From: Breviolum minutum Mf 1.05b.01
Lineage: Eukaryota; Sar; Dinophyceae; Suessiales; Symbiodiniaceae
DNA: 64,000 nt
Direction of reading: 5' to 3'
Assembly (NCBI GenBank): GCA_000507305.1
Contig: DF239121.1
Coordinates: 251,975-315,974, forward strand
Shown: positions 37,101 through 50,579 of the stretch, piece by piece
How positions within the stretch are numbered: position 1 is the stretch's first letter
How the letters are laid out: each line of letters starts with the position of its first letter
Translations under genes and position numbers: made by a program
The notes under the pieces: generated by a model
Databases searched by the model: none
Told to the model about the DNA's origin: nothing
What the model saw: only the letters and a program-made list of their open reading frames with translations

Positions 37101-40100
37101 ATGAATTATCTGCCACAGAACCCCATTACGAATGAACTTCTTTTCCATGTCAAAACGTTGCACCGCAGTAATGGGAACGTAGTTGATACGACCAACCTCC
37201 TCGGCGTTTTGAGAGCGCACCAGCAAACTCAAAAACTCAAAACCAACCCATGCTTCAAAGCAAACAGAACCAAGTCATTGCCAACATAATCTATACATAT
37301 GTATATATATGTATATTGATTTACATATTAAGTTTATATAAAATTCAAAATATTTCAATATACCATAACTGTAATATCTGCCGTCATCATTTTGCAACAT
37401 TGCAGGTGCATTGGAAGTTTGATTGGAGATTGGAGACATCTCTTCTCTCCAAATATCTCTCTCGTAGATTTTACTCTCAAAGAAGGCCCGTGAGCCCATG
37501 ACTGAACAGTCAAAATTCTGCCACATCACCATGGATGGTAGGTTGTTTCGATATGTGGTTCGTACTGTATATGGAAATATGTTTGTATGTTTGGTTGGTA
37601 AAAGCTGTGTTGAGAAAGTACTGGCACAAATATCTATCTACATACTGCGCTGTATATTATCTATATAACTGATTATATTCTATATATTTACATATACATA
37701 TGGTACATATTTGTTGTGTGCAACCTCATCGCCGTGTCCATCGTCCTTGGGCCCCACCTCCCCACCAAAAAAATAACTCAAAACTCAGAACACCATTTGT
37801 CATCATGAATAAACATCTCCTTGAATCTCAAGGCCAAGCAACATCCTCAGTCTTTCTGGTTCCAGTGGTGTAGATAAGCCTCCAATCTCCTGTGAGATAC
37901 TTGGAGAATCCCGAGTCGCCAGTGCGATTCCTCGACACGGTAAGTCGTCTCATCAGAGTCCATGGAGGGTTGGGATACCTTCATGGGAATCTAAGGGGCC
38001 CACCCTCCCAATGCCCCCTAAAACCACCAAGAAAAAAGGCCTTAGTAAGGCCTTCACTAGGGGATGATAGCAGTTAATAATCCTTTCATAACACCTTATT
38101 TCTTGGGGGGGGAGGGGGCGGCATTGGGGGGCACCCTTAGATTCTCTTAACATCTCTTAACCATTTTCTTTTTGGAAAGGGGGTTATGACTGGGTTATGT
38201 TGGTGGCATGCATCAGCGATATCTATAGTATACAAATCTACCCAGCTCTCACTTTAGGCTGTACCCAGTATGCACATGTTCCCACTTGCGAAAATATGCA
38301 AATCTCACAAGAAATACAAGAAAAAGAACACATTCAAGCAGAACCAATAAAGTACTATACATATTGTCACTTCGGCCATTCATTTTTGACGAAACAGCTG
38401 CCAATTGCTCCCTCACTCAGCCAAAGGACAATGCAGGTAAAAGTGCATTACTTGTTTCCCACTGACTTAACATGCAACCCCCCAGAACAAAGTTTTGAAG
38501 GTTAGCCTTGGGCTGAGTGATGCTGATTTAGACTTCGATCCATGTTGAAGTCTGAACTTGGTCGCTGAAAATCCTGCACCACCAACTTACTACAACAGTG
38601 CCTCCTGGTTTCCTACCTTGGCTAACCATGGCTTCCTGGCTTGGCTAACCATGGTTTCCTACCTAGGCTCATGCAAATCTGAAAAAAAACTAACTACTCA
38701 TAAACTTCTAAAAGAATCCGGCATAAAAATATCAGATGTCACTAGTGGATATTAATGATATTCCCCAAGCCACTCATTTCTAAGGCGAGTTATACTCAAG
38801 TAAGGGTATGTGTATATATAAATATATATACATATATATATAATATATATGTATAAACTTCACTCCCAATTTGTTCCACCATGAAAAAAGCCGAGTTTCT
38901 TTGCTTTTTCCAGCACGCGGATGGCATCAAAAACCTCTTCTGGAGCTGTCCTCAGTGAGATTTTGGCAACATCTCGGATCCAGTGATGTAGCGTGTCGTT
39001 AAAGTTTGGGATGGTACATCGCTGAAAACTAAAAATGACCATGGAAAAGCAGCCATTTAAAGATGTATCTCCTATCAACTAAGGGTGATTTTGCATTGTC
39101 ATGTTAGTTTTGGGGGTATTTTTATTCTTAGGTCACATCTTTTCATCATTAGTTGGATATAGCTGACTTCCAAATCACCCAACGGCCTGGACCGCTACGC
39201 ATTGTTGTCAAACGCTTGGCACCATCGCCATACAGGAACCAAACATCCTTGCAGTACATCATTGCTATAGTAATTACATTGGATACACCGCAAAAAATAA
39301 CAAAACATGATACTATAAGACTGACCCATACCCACATATAACTTGTCATCTTCGATACTTCCTAACAAAGTAATCTCTAAATCAACAACCAAAAAAACAC
39401 AAACAAAAAGCCAAATGACAATGAAACCATCATATCATATCTATATACTTCCTTAAAATTCCCCCCCAAAAAGAAATCCCCATGTGCAAAATTACCAAGG
39501 CACCATGCATTTTCAACCCACCATACCGACACACCGACACCTGCCTCACACCTTGAAATCATGTGAACATTTCTACCAAAGATCTCACGGGTCAATGCAG
39601 AGTCGGCCAAGCTCTTTAGAGCCGCCTCAAGGTGGGGTCCAAGCTCCAAACTGACTGTCAGTTTGGATACATGGTGTAATGATGGACCATTTATTTTAAA
39701 CAAAACATCATTGCAGAACTTAAAAAGCAATGCATATAAAGTCAACTGCAAGTGGATTTGACACAAAAAACATCAAAAAAACAAATAGACACCATGTTTG
39801 GATCTGTTTTGGCACTGTTAGAGGACTTTTATTTTAAAAGGGCCAAGTTACATCATCGTATCGGAAGAAAATTATGTGGATGGTTTATATGGGAGCAGCC
39901 TTGACCCTGAAATGTCAGAGATCAGAGCTGACAAAAACCCTCCTGAGATTGGGTTTCCGGACCTCCTTAGTATCAGATTGGATCATGTCCTGAAGAGAAC
40001 TGCGCAGATTAAAACACCATGGCAGTTGAGACCTTGCAAATCGAACATGCACTGATCTTACGGACATGTTCCACTGAACCATCAATGATTCAAAGGAATA

Positions 40101-41588
40101 CGGGTATAACACCTCGAATTGCCTCCTGAAGGAGTGGAAGGTTGAATAATGTTCTAGGTTGATAATGTGGATGAACAAAATACTACCAGTGCATAGGTGT
40201 CTAATATGTGCAAATAGGAGAAAATATCATACCATTTAAAAACAAGTTAAAACAAGGCTTACTTACAGCATTCCTTTTCATTCAACCCTCTCAACTCTCA
40301 ACTGGTTATGCACATCACAACCACATTTGGTTAATCTTAACAGAAGAACCAAATAACAGCCATGACTCCATGACAACACATCAAAAACCAAGTTTGCACA
40401 CCAAAGATATCAATGAAAAAGATGGAAACAAACAAAACAACTCGATTTTGCATAAACATTAAATTATCCAAAAAAATGCATAAACATGCGTGTTTACCAT
40501 ATCGTGGAGAAGCCGGCACAAGTTGTTGTTTTACACATTTTTCTCCAAAGTGGGCATTGGGGAGTCAAGTATTTGCAATCACTGTTGCAACCCTTCAAAA
40601 GATAGTCAAATAAACAATAAACATATTGAGATTCATCAAATAATAACATTCCTAGCCCTTTCACAAGGGGAGCTGGCAAGAAGTCCACCCGAAAACATCC
40701 GAGAAATGGGATGGCGCAGCTATGCAGTGACGCTATACATGACTAATTATGTGCCTCCCCTTTATGGGTCGTGGTGACCCTGCAGACTACTATCCACAAG
40801 AAGTATTATATGTTAGATCACTGAAATCATTGATTTTGTTTGAGCACTTCTCTTGAGTCTCCCCTGAAAAATCAAACACACACACACATAAAAGGCAAAC
40901 AAAAATGGGATAGTTACTACATCCAACATACACCAATGGTACCGTTTCTCCTCCTCCTCCGCGCGCAGCGCCATCCGCGTTCGTGGCGCAGTGGTGACCA
41001 CGGTGCCGCGCGGTGCAGCGACAAAGGTGGAGACAGTTGAGGTGACAAGCCATACGGCTAGCGGCAGCAGCAGCGCCCTAGGGGACAATCCAAGGTGAAT
41101 CCACAAAAACACAGAAAAAACCTATGTCAAGTTGCTTATTAAATATGCCTAAATGAACTTAAAAAGTCTCAAATCAATTCAACATCCATGATATCCATGT
41201 CTTTCAAAGTGCCCTTCTACTCCTTGTTACAGATCCTAACTCTTTTATCTCCACCATTTTTGGTGAGGTTTTTAGGCTTCAAGACCTGGGACTGACAACA
41301 CTTGGTGGAAAACTCTCTCTGTTTCAAGACTGGCAGTTCTCTGAGGTCACTTAAAATTTTCCATTTGCTCCAAAATCTGGGGAGATCTGAAACATATTCC
41401 CACAAAAAAACAAACCCCCAAAAATCCCATCTCAAAAAACAACACAAAAAAATCCACCAACAAAATGAAATTGCTATTTTGTCCTCAAAAAAACTGTGAT
41501 GTTACGCAGGAATTGCAACCAACTGCAGCCGACCAAAATAGTTCACCATGGACCACTTGCAGCTGAGTCGACACTCTGCGTTGTCCAT
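34141..41588 (-). CDS. Plastid lipid-associated protein (PAP/fibrillin), 9 exons
   Basis: PAP/fibrillins coat plastoglobules and thylakoids and bind lipids and carotenoids. Exons (5' to 3'): 41575-41588, 40943-41077, 40062-40125, 39552-39625, 38900-38950, 37843-37930, 37122-37199, 36040-36202, 34141-34349; total 876 nt, 291 residues plus stop, all phases fit. Residues 6-21 form a hydrophobic signal (ALLLPLAVWLVTSTVS), followed directly by TFVAAPRG and an Arg/Thr-rich transit-like region. The PAP domain spans about residues 97-277: VFDAIRVLEKAK, LTGDWRLIYTTGTRKTE, GRINYVPITAVQRFD, IRNG joined to VYLGPISLEFEGSF, RRRLEFDF, and the C-terminal AFDFVAIDDQIAAARGAGGG plus VALWARC. The 38900/37930 intron is apparently GA-AG. 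Least certain are the start exon (MDNAE), chosen because it gives the required phase, and the donor at 36039. The PAP assignment itself is firm. Confidence 0.88.
34909..35016. mobile_element. Repeat family with gcccctgaaaa ends
   Basis: Contains ggaagttgaacatagcccct, aggatcgtcttcc and tcagcggctatgataaactt, giving imperfect inverted ends. Relatives: about 47668-47745, 48732-48823, 58869-59068, 60185-60272 and 61646-61733 (gacgatcctttccttttgga, aggggctatgtcatgttcaa); a fragment is at about 50238-50295. Confidence 0.6.
35155..35280. mobile_element. Second copy of the introner-like repeat
   Basis: Shares about 45 bp of near-identity (aacccaaacaatgcactat, then aaatccccctcaacata) plus further similar blocks with ubiquilin intron 3. 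It lies inside the long last intron of the fibrillin gene, so this copy is not itself a whole intron in my model. Confidence 0.5.
40943..41077 (-). other. Bipartite plastid-targeting region of the fibrillin
   Basis: This exon encodes a hydrophobic stretch followed by S-T-FVAAP-R-G and a basic, hydroxylated segment ending in ALRAEEEEK. Known biology: peridinin dinoflagellates import plastid proteins through the endomembrane system using a signal peptide plus a transit peptide that often begins with an FVAP-like motif. The exon itself carries no suitable ATG at its 5' side, so the initiator Met must come from an upstream exon. The proposed one is at 41575-41588, with donor GTGTCG. Locally GC-rich compared with the surrounding introns. 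Confidence 0.7.
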
Positions 41589-41599
41589 GGTTGACACGA

Positions 41600-44500
41600 C
41601 GCGCCATAGCAGGTCGCGGTCACAAAGGAGTTGCAAAGTGGATGATCTATATCTTTTCACCATCTTGTGGAAGCGGTGGAATAGAATGCTACCATGTAAT
41701 CGATTTGGTGTATATAGTCTATATAGTATTTATGTTTAGAATTGCTTAACCATCTTATTTGATGTTGTGCATCTACATTTGGGACACATGTGGATGGACA
41801 CATCAGCAATGTTTAAAGATGTTTCTTAAGGTCATCTTGTATGTAACAAATCATTGAATCACCCTTTTGAGGGAAATGATGTTTGTCGAACATGTTCCCC
41901 CAATATGATGATATAAGTGACAAAATGACCACCCGAAAATAAAATACATGCATAATGTTCGAATCCACCACATTATACATTGATTTGATGTTTGACACAT
42001 TCAAGTCCCTCATTTCTTTATTCATTCCGTACTGTTTCTATACATCGAAGCATAAACCCATCAACTTTGCTTGATGTCAAAGCTCCCGTCAAAAATTCGC
42101 TCAAGGATTTATGGCTTGCCTAGCCCTGCTGGTAACTACTGAATTGAGGTTATTCTTATGGTACCATGCTTCTAGAAATCATGGGTGTTTCATTTTCACA
42201 AGCCAGTGGTTCCAATACCAATGCACAAGTGCAACAATGGCCTTATTTTAAATACTTGCGTCACATGTGCAATTTCACCAACTCCGGTATTATCATATGT
42301 TTCCCATTGATTCAAGAAAAGATCTACAATTAGATTAGCCTACATTGGCCTACAGTATATACTCCTGCGACAAATGAATTAATGATATGATTTCCCTTCA
42401 GGAATTTAAACATGTTCAAACTAAATGATGATCAGGTAAAATTTGAGCACTGTACCATCACTTCGTTTGTGAAGCCTACTTGAAGATTTATGGATCAATG
42501 TAATCAAATCATACAACGTCACCAAACACTAAAAAAATTCACCCCTCACAGGCCAAAGAAACCTTCCTTTGCGGAGTAATTTGTGGGTAAAACCCACCTT
42601 ATCACAATCATCATATTATATCCTCCGGTGAACCAACATAGCAATGGTTCCCATCTACCGTTTCCAATAGGAAATACGAATCTACAAAATCTACAAACAA
42701 ATGGTGGAATGTCCAGCCAGCTATGTTTGAAACATCCCGGAGTTTGATTCAATCCAAGCAATCCAGGGAGTTTTTTGCAGCCGTCAAGTTGGTTGCAACG
42801 GACCCTTTTGTCGTTGCAAACCCGCATTAAGATCATGAAGCCCGACCCACCTCTCGAGAAACTCTGGTGAGGACCAAAACCATCACATATGAAACTGGCG
42901 CAAAAACCCGGGTCGTTATAGGCCCCCCTATTGATGTGACCCACAGAGGTGAAAGCCTGGAAACATGTTCATAGGTTTTCTTGTTGGATGGATGAAACCA
43001 AAAAAAACAAGCAAAAGATTAGTAAAGTACAACCATGTCAGGAAGTACACCCTGCAAGTTGTTAAGCCATCTTTTCTTGCCACCTGAGTTCTTTTTTTAA
43101 ATTACCGTGATTTCTGTTTCTGCCAATCCATTCACATCCCACAATTCTAAACAGGCACCTTTCCGTCAAATGGCGCAGTTTATTCTGTAAAAAGCACCCA
43201 CCAATATGTTGATGCTTCCCAAACATGCCCAAAACCCCTAGCATCTCCCCAAGCGTCTTCAAGTTCTGGACAACATGGAGAAAGTCCACGAAGCATCAAA
43301 CCCAATGCCAAGTCATTCTGTGGAGATATCTTACGCGATCTCCTCCCCGTAACCACGCTTAACATCTGAATTGTCAAGTCCTACTTCTGGATGCCTCAAA
43401 GAACATTGAAATCGAGCATACCAACCCAAGCCCAATGAAAGGATTTCCCTCATAATCTCCCTGGAGTATTTTCCAAAGGTTTGTTCCAATGTTCTTGGAA
43501 GGTATGAATTTGACTATGTCATGATTTCTCCTTCCATCTCTGCTCGTTTTGGTGCCTAGCAGGAGCACAATGAGAGCCACCTAGGGTGTCACTGCATTCA
43601 ATGGCCACATGGATTGACGTGGAAAAACATACTTTTATTGTAGCCTAAACAGGGAAACATGTTTAGTGAACTATGCAAGCATCCCTTGTATCTTGTTATA
43701 TATGTATGTTCAGGTACTCTGGAATCGCAAAACTACGAAAATGGACTACCAACTACTGTAGTTATCATTCGGATGCGTGCTTCTAATCACAAAAGTTGCT
43801 CACCAAAAGGAACAACAAACCATTAAAACAACATTGTTTTTGGACATCAAGCCTCGAGTGATCTTGGTTGGTAAAACAGTGATGTCGCTTGTTGATATTC
43901 ACAATCAATTCCGGCATCTCGCGCATCTGTTTCAAATTGGAATTATAAAGAAATTATATATGCATAAAACATAAATATACAGAGAGTATAAAAAATAACT
44001 ATCTATATATATATATATGATATATAAATATATATATATATGTACATCTACCGTATAGATCTGGTGAGGTTTTGAGAAAATATCAACAACTCTACCAGCT
44101 CAAAAAAGTATCCTCCAACATGTGACTTTAGTGTCAGAGAGACTTCCTGTTTCCATTGTGACCAACCACCTGGCTGGCCGATTTTGTAAGCAGCGGCCAA
44201 ATATGAAGGGTGCTTAGGCTCCCATACAATGGTTGCAACCTTTCGCAAAATGTACTCCATAGTGCTCCGGCCAGCCTCAAACAAATCAGGAAAGAGCCAG
44301 TTGTGTTGTTGTCATAGGGGCGGGCCATAGCCAGCAAGTCAAAATTAACTTTTAAAAAAATGGGGGCGAGAGGATATACATCTTCTTTGATGATCTTCAA
44401 TCGGGGATCATGTGTTCATTTACTGCCATGTTTCTTTTGACAAACCGGTGTAGAACAGTGTAAGTGCACATCCATACATACATACATACATATATATATA

Positions 44501-47500
44501 TATATACATACATATGCTCTATCTTTTATATATGTATATGATGTGGTATATCTGTGTGCACGTGTGCACACAAGCTCAAAAAAGGAGCCTCTTCAAGTCC
44601 TGCTGGTCGAAAATTTCACTACTGTCGTTTTTCGGACCTATAGGAACCAACACATTCAACACTAAGTAACGTCGAATTTAGAAACTACCACTATTTCACA
44701 AACCAGCAAAAACATGGAATAAAAATGGTTTCCAACCACTAAGATGCCTTTAAGTGCACAGCATATATATATTCTTCTTCATGGTCGCCGAGGTGACCAC
44801 CACTTTCTTTTTTGGGCATCCCTCACATCCCGCCAATTGATATCCGTAGGATTCGGAGCACGCGTGACCTTTAATCGATACCTCAATGGCCAGCATGGAT
44901 GGTGAAATCTTTCAGGGTGTTGGTTGGACATGTTGTTTTGGTTTCCATCTTCAAGTTCATGACCCATTCAACGTGTCTTTTTCCCTGACTGGCGTACCCC
45001 ATTGTACATTGATAAGCTTTGATTAAACCCCTTGCTGGGTGGGCTACGCCATGGCCATAAACATCTATTTTCAGTTGACCGGGAGAAATTGATGAATCAA
45101 GTGACCTCACATCACCCCACTCCCCAACCCCTGGAATAATACAGCATCTTTGCAACCAACATCATTGCAAAAATAAACAAACAAGTTGCTGAAAAAATCA
45201 TACTGATAAAGGTGCACACATGTAGCATTGTCCAATTTGGTGAAGGCAATTTTACTTCGACATGCCAGTGATGTGCATTCTTTTGAGCTGGATATACAAG
45301 ATATGTAGCCATAGCGGATCAGCCAGTAATGATTCAATACACGCATATTAGTATCATATATATCATTCCATGTCTGAACCCAATCTCCCGCTACATATAT
45401 AATTTTGCTATAAAAATAAAATATTTTTATATGAAAAAAAACATAAATATATAAGTAAATATATAAATAGATAGTACTGAAAAATACCAAATCCAGCTAT
45501 ATAGTTGGTGGTGTTAACCCATCTGAAAAGTATGTAATCAAATTGGATCATTTCCACAACTAGGGAAAAAACAAAATGTGAAACCACTACCTAGCCAGGA
45601 CAAATATCACCTATCACTTTAGGTCTTTCCTCCATACCCAAAGCCAAGAAGCAAAGGCCTACCACCCACCTGCACGTTTCCGAAGGCTAGATCCAAAAAT
45701 GGCACAACGGTCTCATAGGGTGGGCTTACATGTGGCATATATGTATGTACATGATGACCTATTCTCTTAAATGGAATAATATACCGAAAACTAACATGGC
45801 AATGGAAAATCGCCATTTTTGATTAGAAAAAAATGCATCTTCAAATGGTCCATTTTCCATTGTCATGTTAGTTTTGGGGGAGTAGATATACTGATAAAAG
45901 CGGATCAATCATATACTCACCTGCCTAAGGCCCCAACATTGCAAACAGATCACTGATTTTTGTTGTTACCACCCAAAAATTGGAAAAATTGGGAAAATGG
46001 GGTGATGCTGACCATGGAACCATTCAGAGAAAATTAATGCAAAAGGATGTGTTTCACTTAGATTTGCTTGAGGTGGTTGGAAAAAAATATTCCCCAAACG
46101 GTGGTTTAATGGTGCAATACTATGGTAGAAAGTAAAAGCCACCTTAAACAAACAAAAGTTTATGGGGGAAGGGTGTAAGGTGTGCCAGGAAAACAGCAAC
46201 CTCGTTAAAAGGAGCAATCATTGCATGTGTAAAAGCTTTGAGAACCAACTTAGGTGGTCACTCATCAGTGAGTAGGAACCATCTAGTTGGAAGCAAACTA
46301 TTCTTAGCTTTTAATCGTCAAATTTTACATGCGTGTGTCCATTGTGTCCACGTACTTTCACCTAGATTTGAATTCACGAAGAAAGGGAAGGAGTAGCCAT
46401 GGGCAAGGAGGATATAGGATTTTAGTACCACAAACAGAAAAGAGACCTAGGGAATTTGTTTGTTGTGAATCGCCATCACCCAACGTGTATATCTAGCTCC
46501 AAGCCTGCAATGCATTGCTATAGAAAAGTGTCTAACAAAAATGTATTGATATACAGTGAATATGTAAACTGATCATAGCACTAGTAGTACCATTAATAAA
46601 TCAACAAACATATGTACAAAAGAACATGTATATATAAATGTGCAAAACGATCACACACATGTATATACGTACTTAAGATATAATAAGAACACTTAAATTC
46701 AAAAAAACTGCTATAATTTAGCTATAATGTAGAAATATCGTGACAGCAACTTGAGGCCAACAATCTGAGTTCAGTGCTGGAAACTTAGGCAATGGCGCAG
46801 CATCTCCAAAACACCTTGGGATTTTGTTGAGGTTTTTAGGTGACAAAACCAATCCCTCGTCATCCAAGTGCCGATGTCTTGTTGGGGAACACTATTCGAA
46901 TCATGCCTCCGAAAAGTATGGCCTGCACAGCAATATCAACTACAAAACAAAACACAACGAAACAACATGATGCTCTCAACAAAAGAACGACAGCTCGCCC
47001 GTGAACAATAAAAAAACACATTTGGAGTTCCCGCGTGCCATTTTGCAAAACTGTTTTGGGGTATAGGTTCATTTGTCATTTGTGATGCATTAGGGGACCT
47101 GATGATTGATTCCCCCCCCTAAAAAAACATGTTCCAGTTGACAAGGTTGGTTTCTACTATTATATTAAATTATGTTTCATGGTTTGCAAACCCAGCAAAA
47201 AATAGGACCTCCAAAGGTACAAACAATTGACAATTGGACATGAATCATCATCAAACCCATACGTTGTATCCACCCTTGACGAAGTGACATACTCCTTGGA
47301 AGACCCCGTTTTTCACCCATCTTCACACGAATCAGTGACTTCAGTTCCTGGTTCAGTGGGTAAATTTTGTGTACTAAACATCGCTTGAGATCTTCCACCC
47401 TATCATCACCCCATGCACGCTTTGTTGGCCAAAAAACGGAACTCAAGGCAACCGCATCTTTGACCCGACATGAAATCAAGATTTGTTGCTTGCCCCGCTC

Positions 47501-49560
47501 AGAATCAAGATTCGAGAAAGCATCTTGCACATACTTCAAATGTTCCGAATCATCCAACAGAAATTATGTTGTCTTCACATCTTTTTCTTAAAGTTTCAAT
47601 TAGAAAAGTTAAGCCCATTTCCCACCCATGTATTCATCAAAAAAGCCTTCAACCTAGTTGGTTTCACCCCTGAAAATGGATGGTTGGAAGACGATCCTTT
47701 TGGGTCCCGGCCTGTTTTAAGGGGCGAACTGTTGGTTTTAAGGAGGGAAATGGCACTGTTTCCGCGGTGGAAAGATCTGAGTTCCCACACATTCCACCTA
47801 ACAGTTGGGGTGGACTCTTTGACCCCCCATTAAATCCCATTATACCCTGGAAAAATAGTAGAGTAGATATATATATATATATATGTATGTATATTTTGAT
47901 ACATATACATAGATGTATGTATGCATATACAAGTATATATATGAGGGTTNTCTCCAATAGTTTTTACAAAATGATACATATATACACACTAAACAATAAA
48001 TACATATATTTACAATGCAAAATTAGACATGTATACATGAACTTTCGCCAAAACTTTCGCCAAAAAAAAATTACTTGCGCCATTTCAGAAAAAAACTTTA
48101 GCCGCGACTGTTCACTACATACCCAAAGGCTTACGCAAAGGAAACCCCTTTCATGGACCTTTTGCTCAACTCTCATATATAAATATGGAACCCAAATATG
48201 GAGGTATTGAAGATGATTTTCCTTTCCAAAGTGGGTGACTTTTTGAGGTTCTAGCCGTGAATCTTCAAGAAGTTGAAATCCATGGTACCAAAAACACATC
48301 AAACTTCGAGAAAAACATGATGCCATTTTGCACATTTGATCTGCAGTACAATATCCAAGAGTGTATGTGAAAGCTACATTCCAGATAAGTCAGTACTGTG
48401 AAACTCTCAAAAGAATAAGCCTTGTGCCGCAATGTTTCAACATTTAAGATACTCAAAACAACACAACATATAAAACCTTGCCTACGTGGAATCGAATTGC
48501 ACCAATGCTTTGTTTTTTTCCGGTGAAATCATCAGAGCATGCCCATTTCAAAAGTACCTGTTTTGTAGTCTGTTTTGTGGGTGGTTAATCTACCATATGG
48601 TTAGTGTGATAATTCTAAATCACCTGGCCTTTTCCGTTAGGACCCTTTAGGGATGCATCGATTTCCATCAAATCCCAATCTTCTTTTCCGTGAAGCCAAC
48701 TAACACCCCGGAAAACTGAAAAAAACACGTCCCCCTAAAAAGGGACGTAATTTCAATAGGAAATACATCTTCCAAGCATCATTTTTCAAGGGATATGTTA
48801 CTTTTCAGGGGGTCTAACCACACAAATGTCACGCCTGAAGGTGTTTTGTAGAACCATCGCTGCATAAAACCATGCCACCGCTCCAAACACCTCTCAGAAT
48901 CGCCATTGATGGGATGGTGATAATTATGGTGTTGCAATCTAAAAACTATATGTAATAAATATTTGGGCCCATAATGGCCCAAAGATACATATACACATTC
49001 ATTTAACAATTTGTTGCATCCGATTTACATAACGAACCGTTCAGGATCTGGTGGAAACTGCATGTATCTGAAATTGATTGAACATGCATTTTATAGTTGT
49101 ATAGTTGAACCATACCTCAAAAGATAACCCCAGGTGAACAGGGGATACAAAGCATCTTGTTATGATACATCAGAGTAATATTTGATCCTTGGTCAATCTT
49201 GCGTGGCTGAGGCATTATATTTCCCCTCCACAAAAAACGAATCACACGCAAACCTCCAAGAATTATGTAAAGATTCAGTGAGCATTTCTCTGAATTGCTG
49301 AATCATCTCTTACTTGTCGGTAAAGGGTGAGGTGCGGAACAAAGAACAAAAAATGATAAATCGCGGCTTGCGGTTGATAGCTTCTTTTTCTTGTGTGCAA
49401 CTTCCATCGCATTCCTGCAGCTTTCCAAACCTGATGTTGTTTCCAATTCCTTTTGGGGTTGATCGATATCCATCCAACCCACCGCAACCCATCTGAGGTT
49501 TCGGGACGCCACTTGGTCAGCCTGTGTTCGGAAAACCTGTTGATAGGAACAGCTAGAAAG
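41600..49560 (-). other. Poorly resolved block with scattered candidate exons
   Basis: At least one gene must lie here between the neighbours on either side. Best pieces on the minus strand: about 49308-49413, with acceptor CTGCAG then G and donor GTAAGA; about 48815-48890 (VFGAVAWFYAAMVLQNTF, a likely membrane span); about 47310-47550, an unusually long open stretch (SERGKQQILISCRVKDAVAL); about 46870-46950 (AILFGGMIRIVFPNKTSA); about 45670-45720 (ETVVPFLDLAFGNVQ, donor GTGGGT); 44804-44881 (TRAPNPTDINWRDV); 44170-44275 (AGRSTMEYILRKVATIVWEP); and 43519-43580, a possible last exon. The motif in 44804-44881 recalls the APEP-D-W box of OSCA/TMEM63 channels, but no other part of that family was found. 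Frames are not settled. Confidence 0.35.
45783..45881. mobile_element. MITE-like element related to the ggtaaactaacata family
   Basis: Arms ccgaaaactaacatggcaat and tgtcatgttagttttggggg; the interior motif gcatcttcaaatggtccatt is shared with the other copies. Confidence 0.6.
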
Positions 49561-49734
49561 TGACTCAACAATTCAAAAAGTGTCTGTTAATTCAACAAAA
49601 GCTTCGTTGCAAGGATTGCATTTCAAGAATGTTGACCCTTTAATGTGGTAATTTTTGTTTCTCAAAAAAAAGGGACACCATACTATACATATTACATACC
49701 TACACCTCGGGGAACAAAAACGAAGAGAGATTTG

Positions 49735-50533
49735 ACCAACCCGGGGTTTCCATGCAAATATGTTGCAAAAGAGTGTGACGTCACCGGGTTCAACTGGAGA
49801 AGAATACTGCACTTGGGAGTGAGGACGTTTATTCACAAACAAGAGATTCCCAACATGGAGAATCGAGAGATAAGTACTCTTAGTTTTCCATCTTTGCATT
49901 TTGCCTTTTTGAGTCAGCCAGTATAAAAAGTCGGTGCAAGGCACGCGAGGCAAAATTTGTTTGTTAAGGCTACGAATCAATTTTTATATGCATTCTAATA
50001 TATGATGAGCGGATGCGTATAGGTCTTGACTCAACATCCTTCCCTAAACATATGAAGCACATCGAAAAAAATCATGTGTTTTGTCTTCCCCCAAATGGAT
50101 CCAAAATATTCCTTTTTGGAGGGATGGTCCCCAACATCTTTTCAGCTTCACCACCGGCCCAGGGCACCACAATGGCAATTCCTGCTGATTTCAACTCTGC
50201 AGCCTCGGCAGACGTCGCAAAAGGAAATGAATCATTGACTCCAACCATCCATTTTTTTGGGGGAAAATAGATGCTGTTAGTTTTAGGGAGGGTAGTTGGT
50301 GGGCAGAATCAAAGTGGGAAGTAGTACTAAGGACTGAAATTTCAATATATGTTCATGGCAAAGTCATTGAGATCAATAACCATTGATGATATCTGATGAT
50401 CAATTGTTATTGTCATATGACCTGCAAGAACAGGCTTAACAATTTCTTGCTGAAGAAGGGTGATGTTGGTTCATCCCTTTAAAGTACATGGAGTGATTTA
50501 CAGCATTTTGCTGGGAGATGAGGGGCACCCATT

Positions 50534-50579
<46 letters not shown>

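Noticed and set aside
37275..37532. Open frame MVMWQNFDCSVMGSRAFFES between fibrillin exons
   Set aside because: The exons on both sides join directly in phase 0 and reproduce the conserved PAP spacing; this piece is intronic.
41217..41447. 76-codon basic minus frame ending at 41217
   Set aside because: AT-rich, without an AG-then-G acceptor, and inside the first fibrillin intron of my model.
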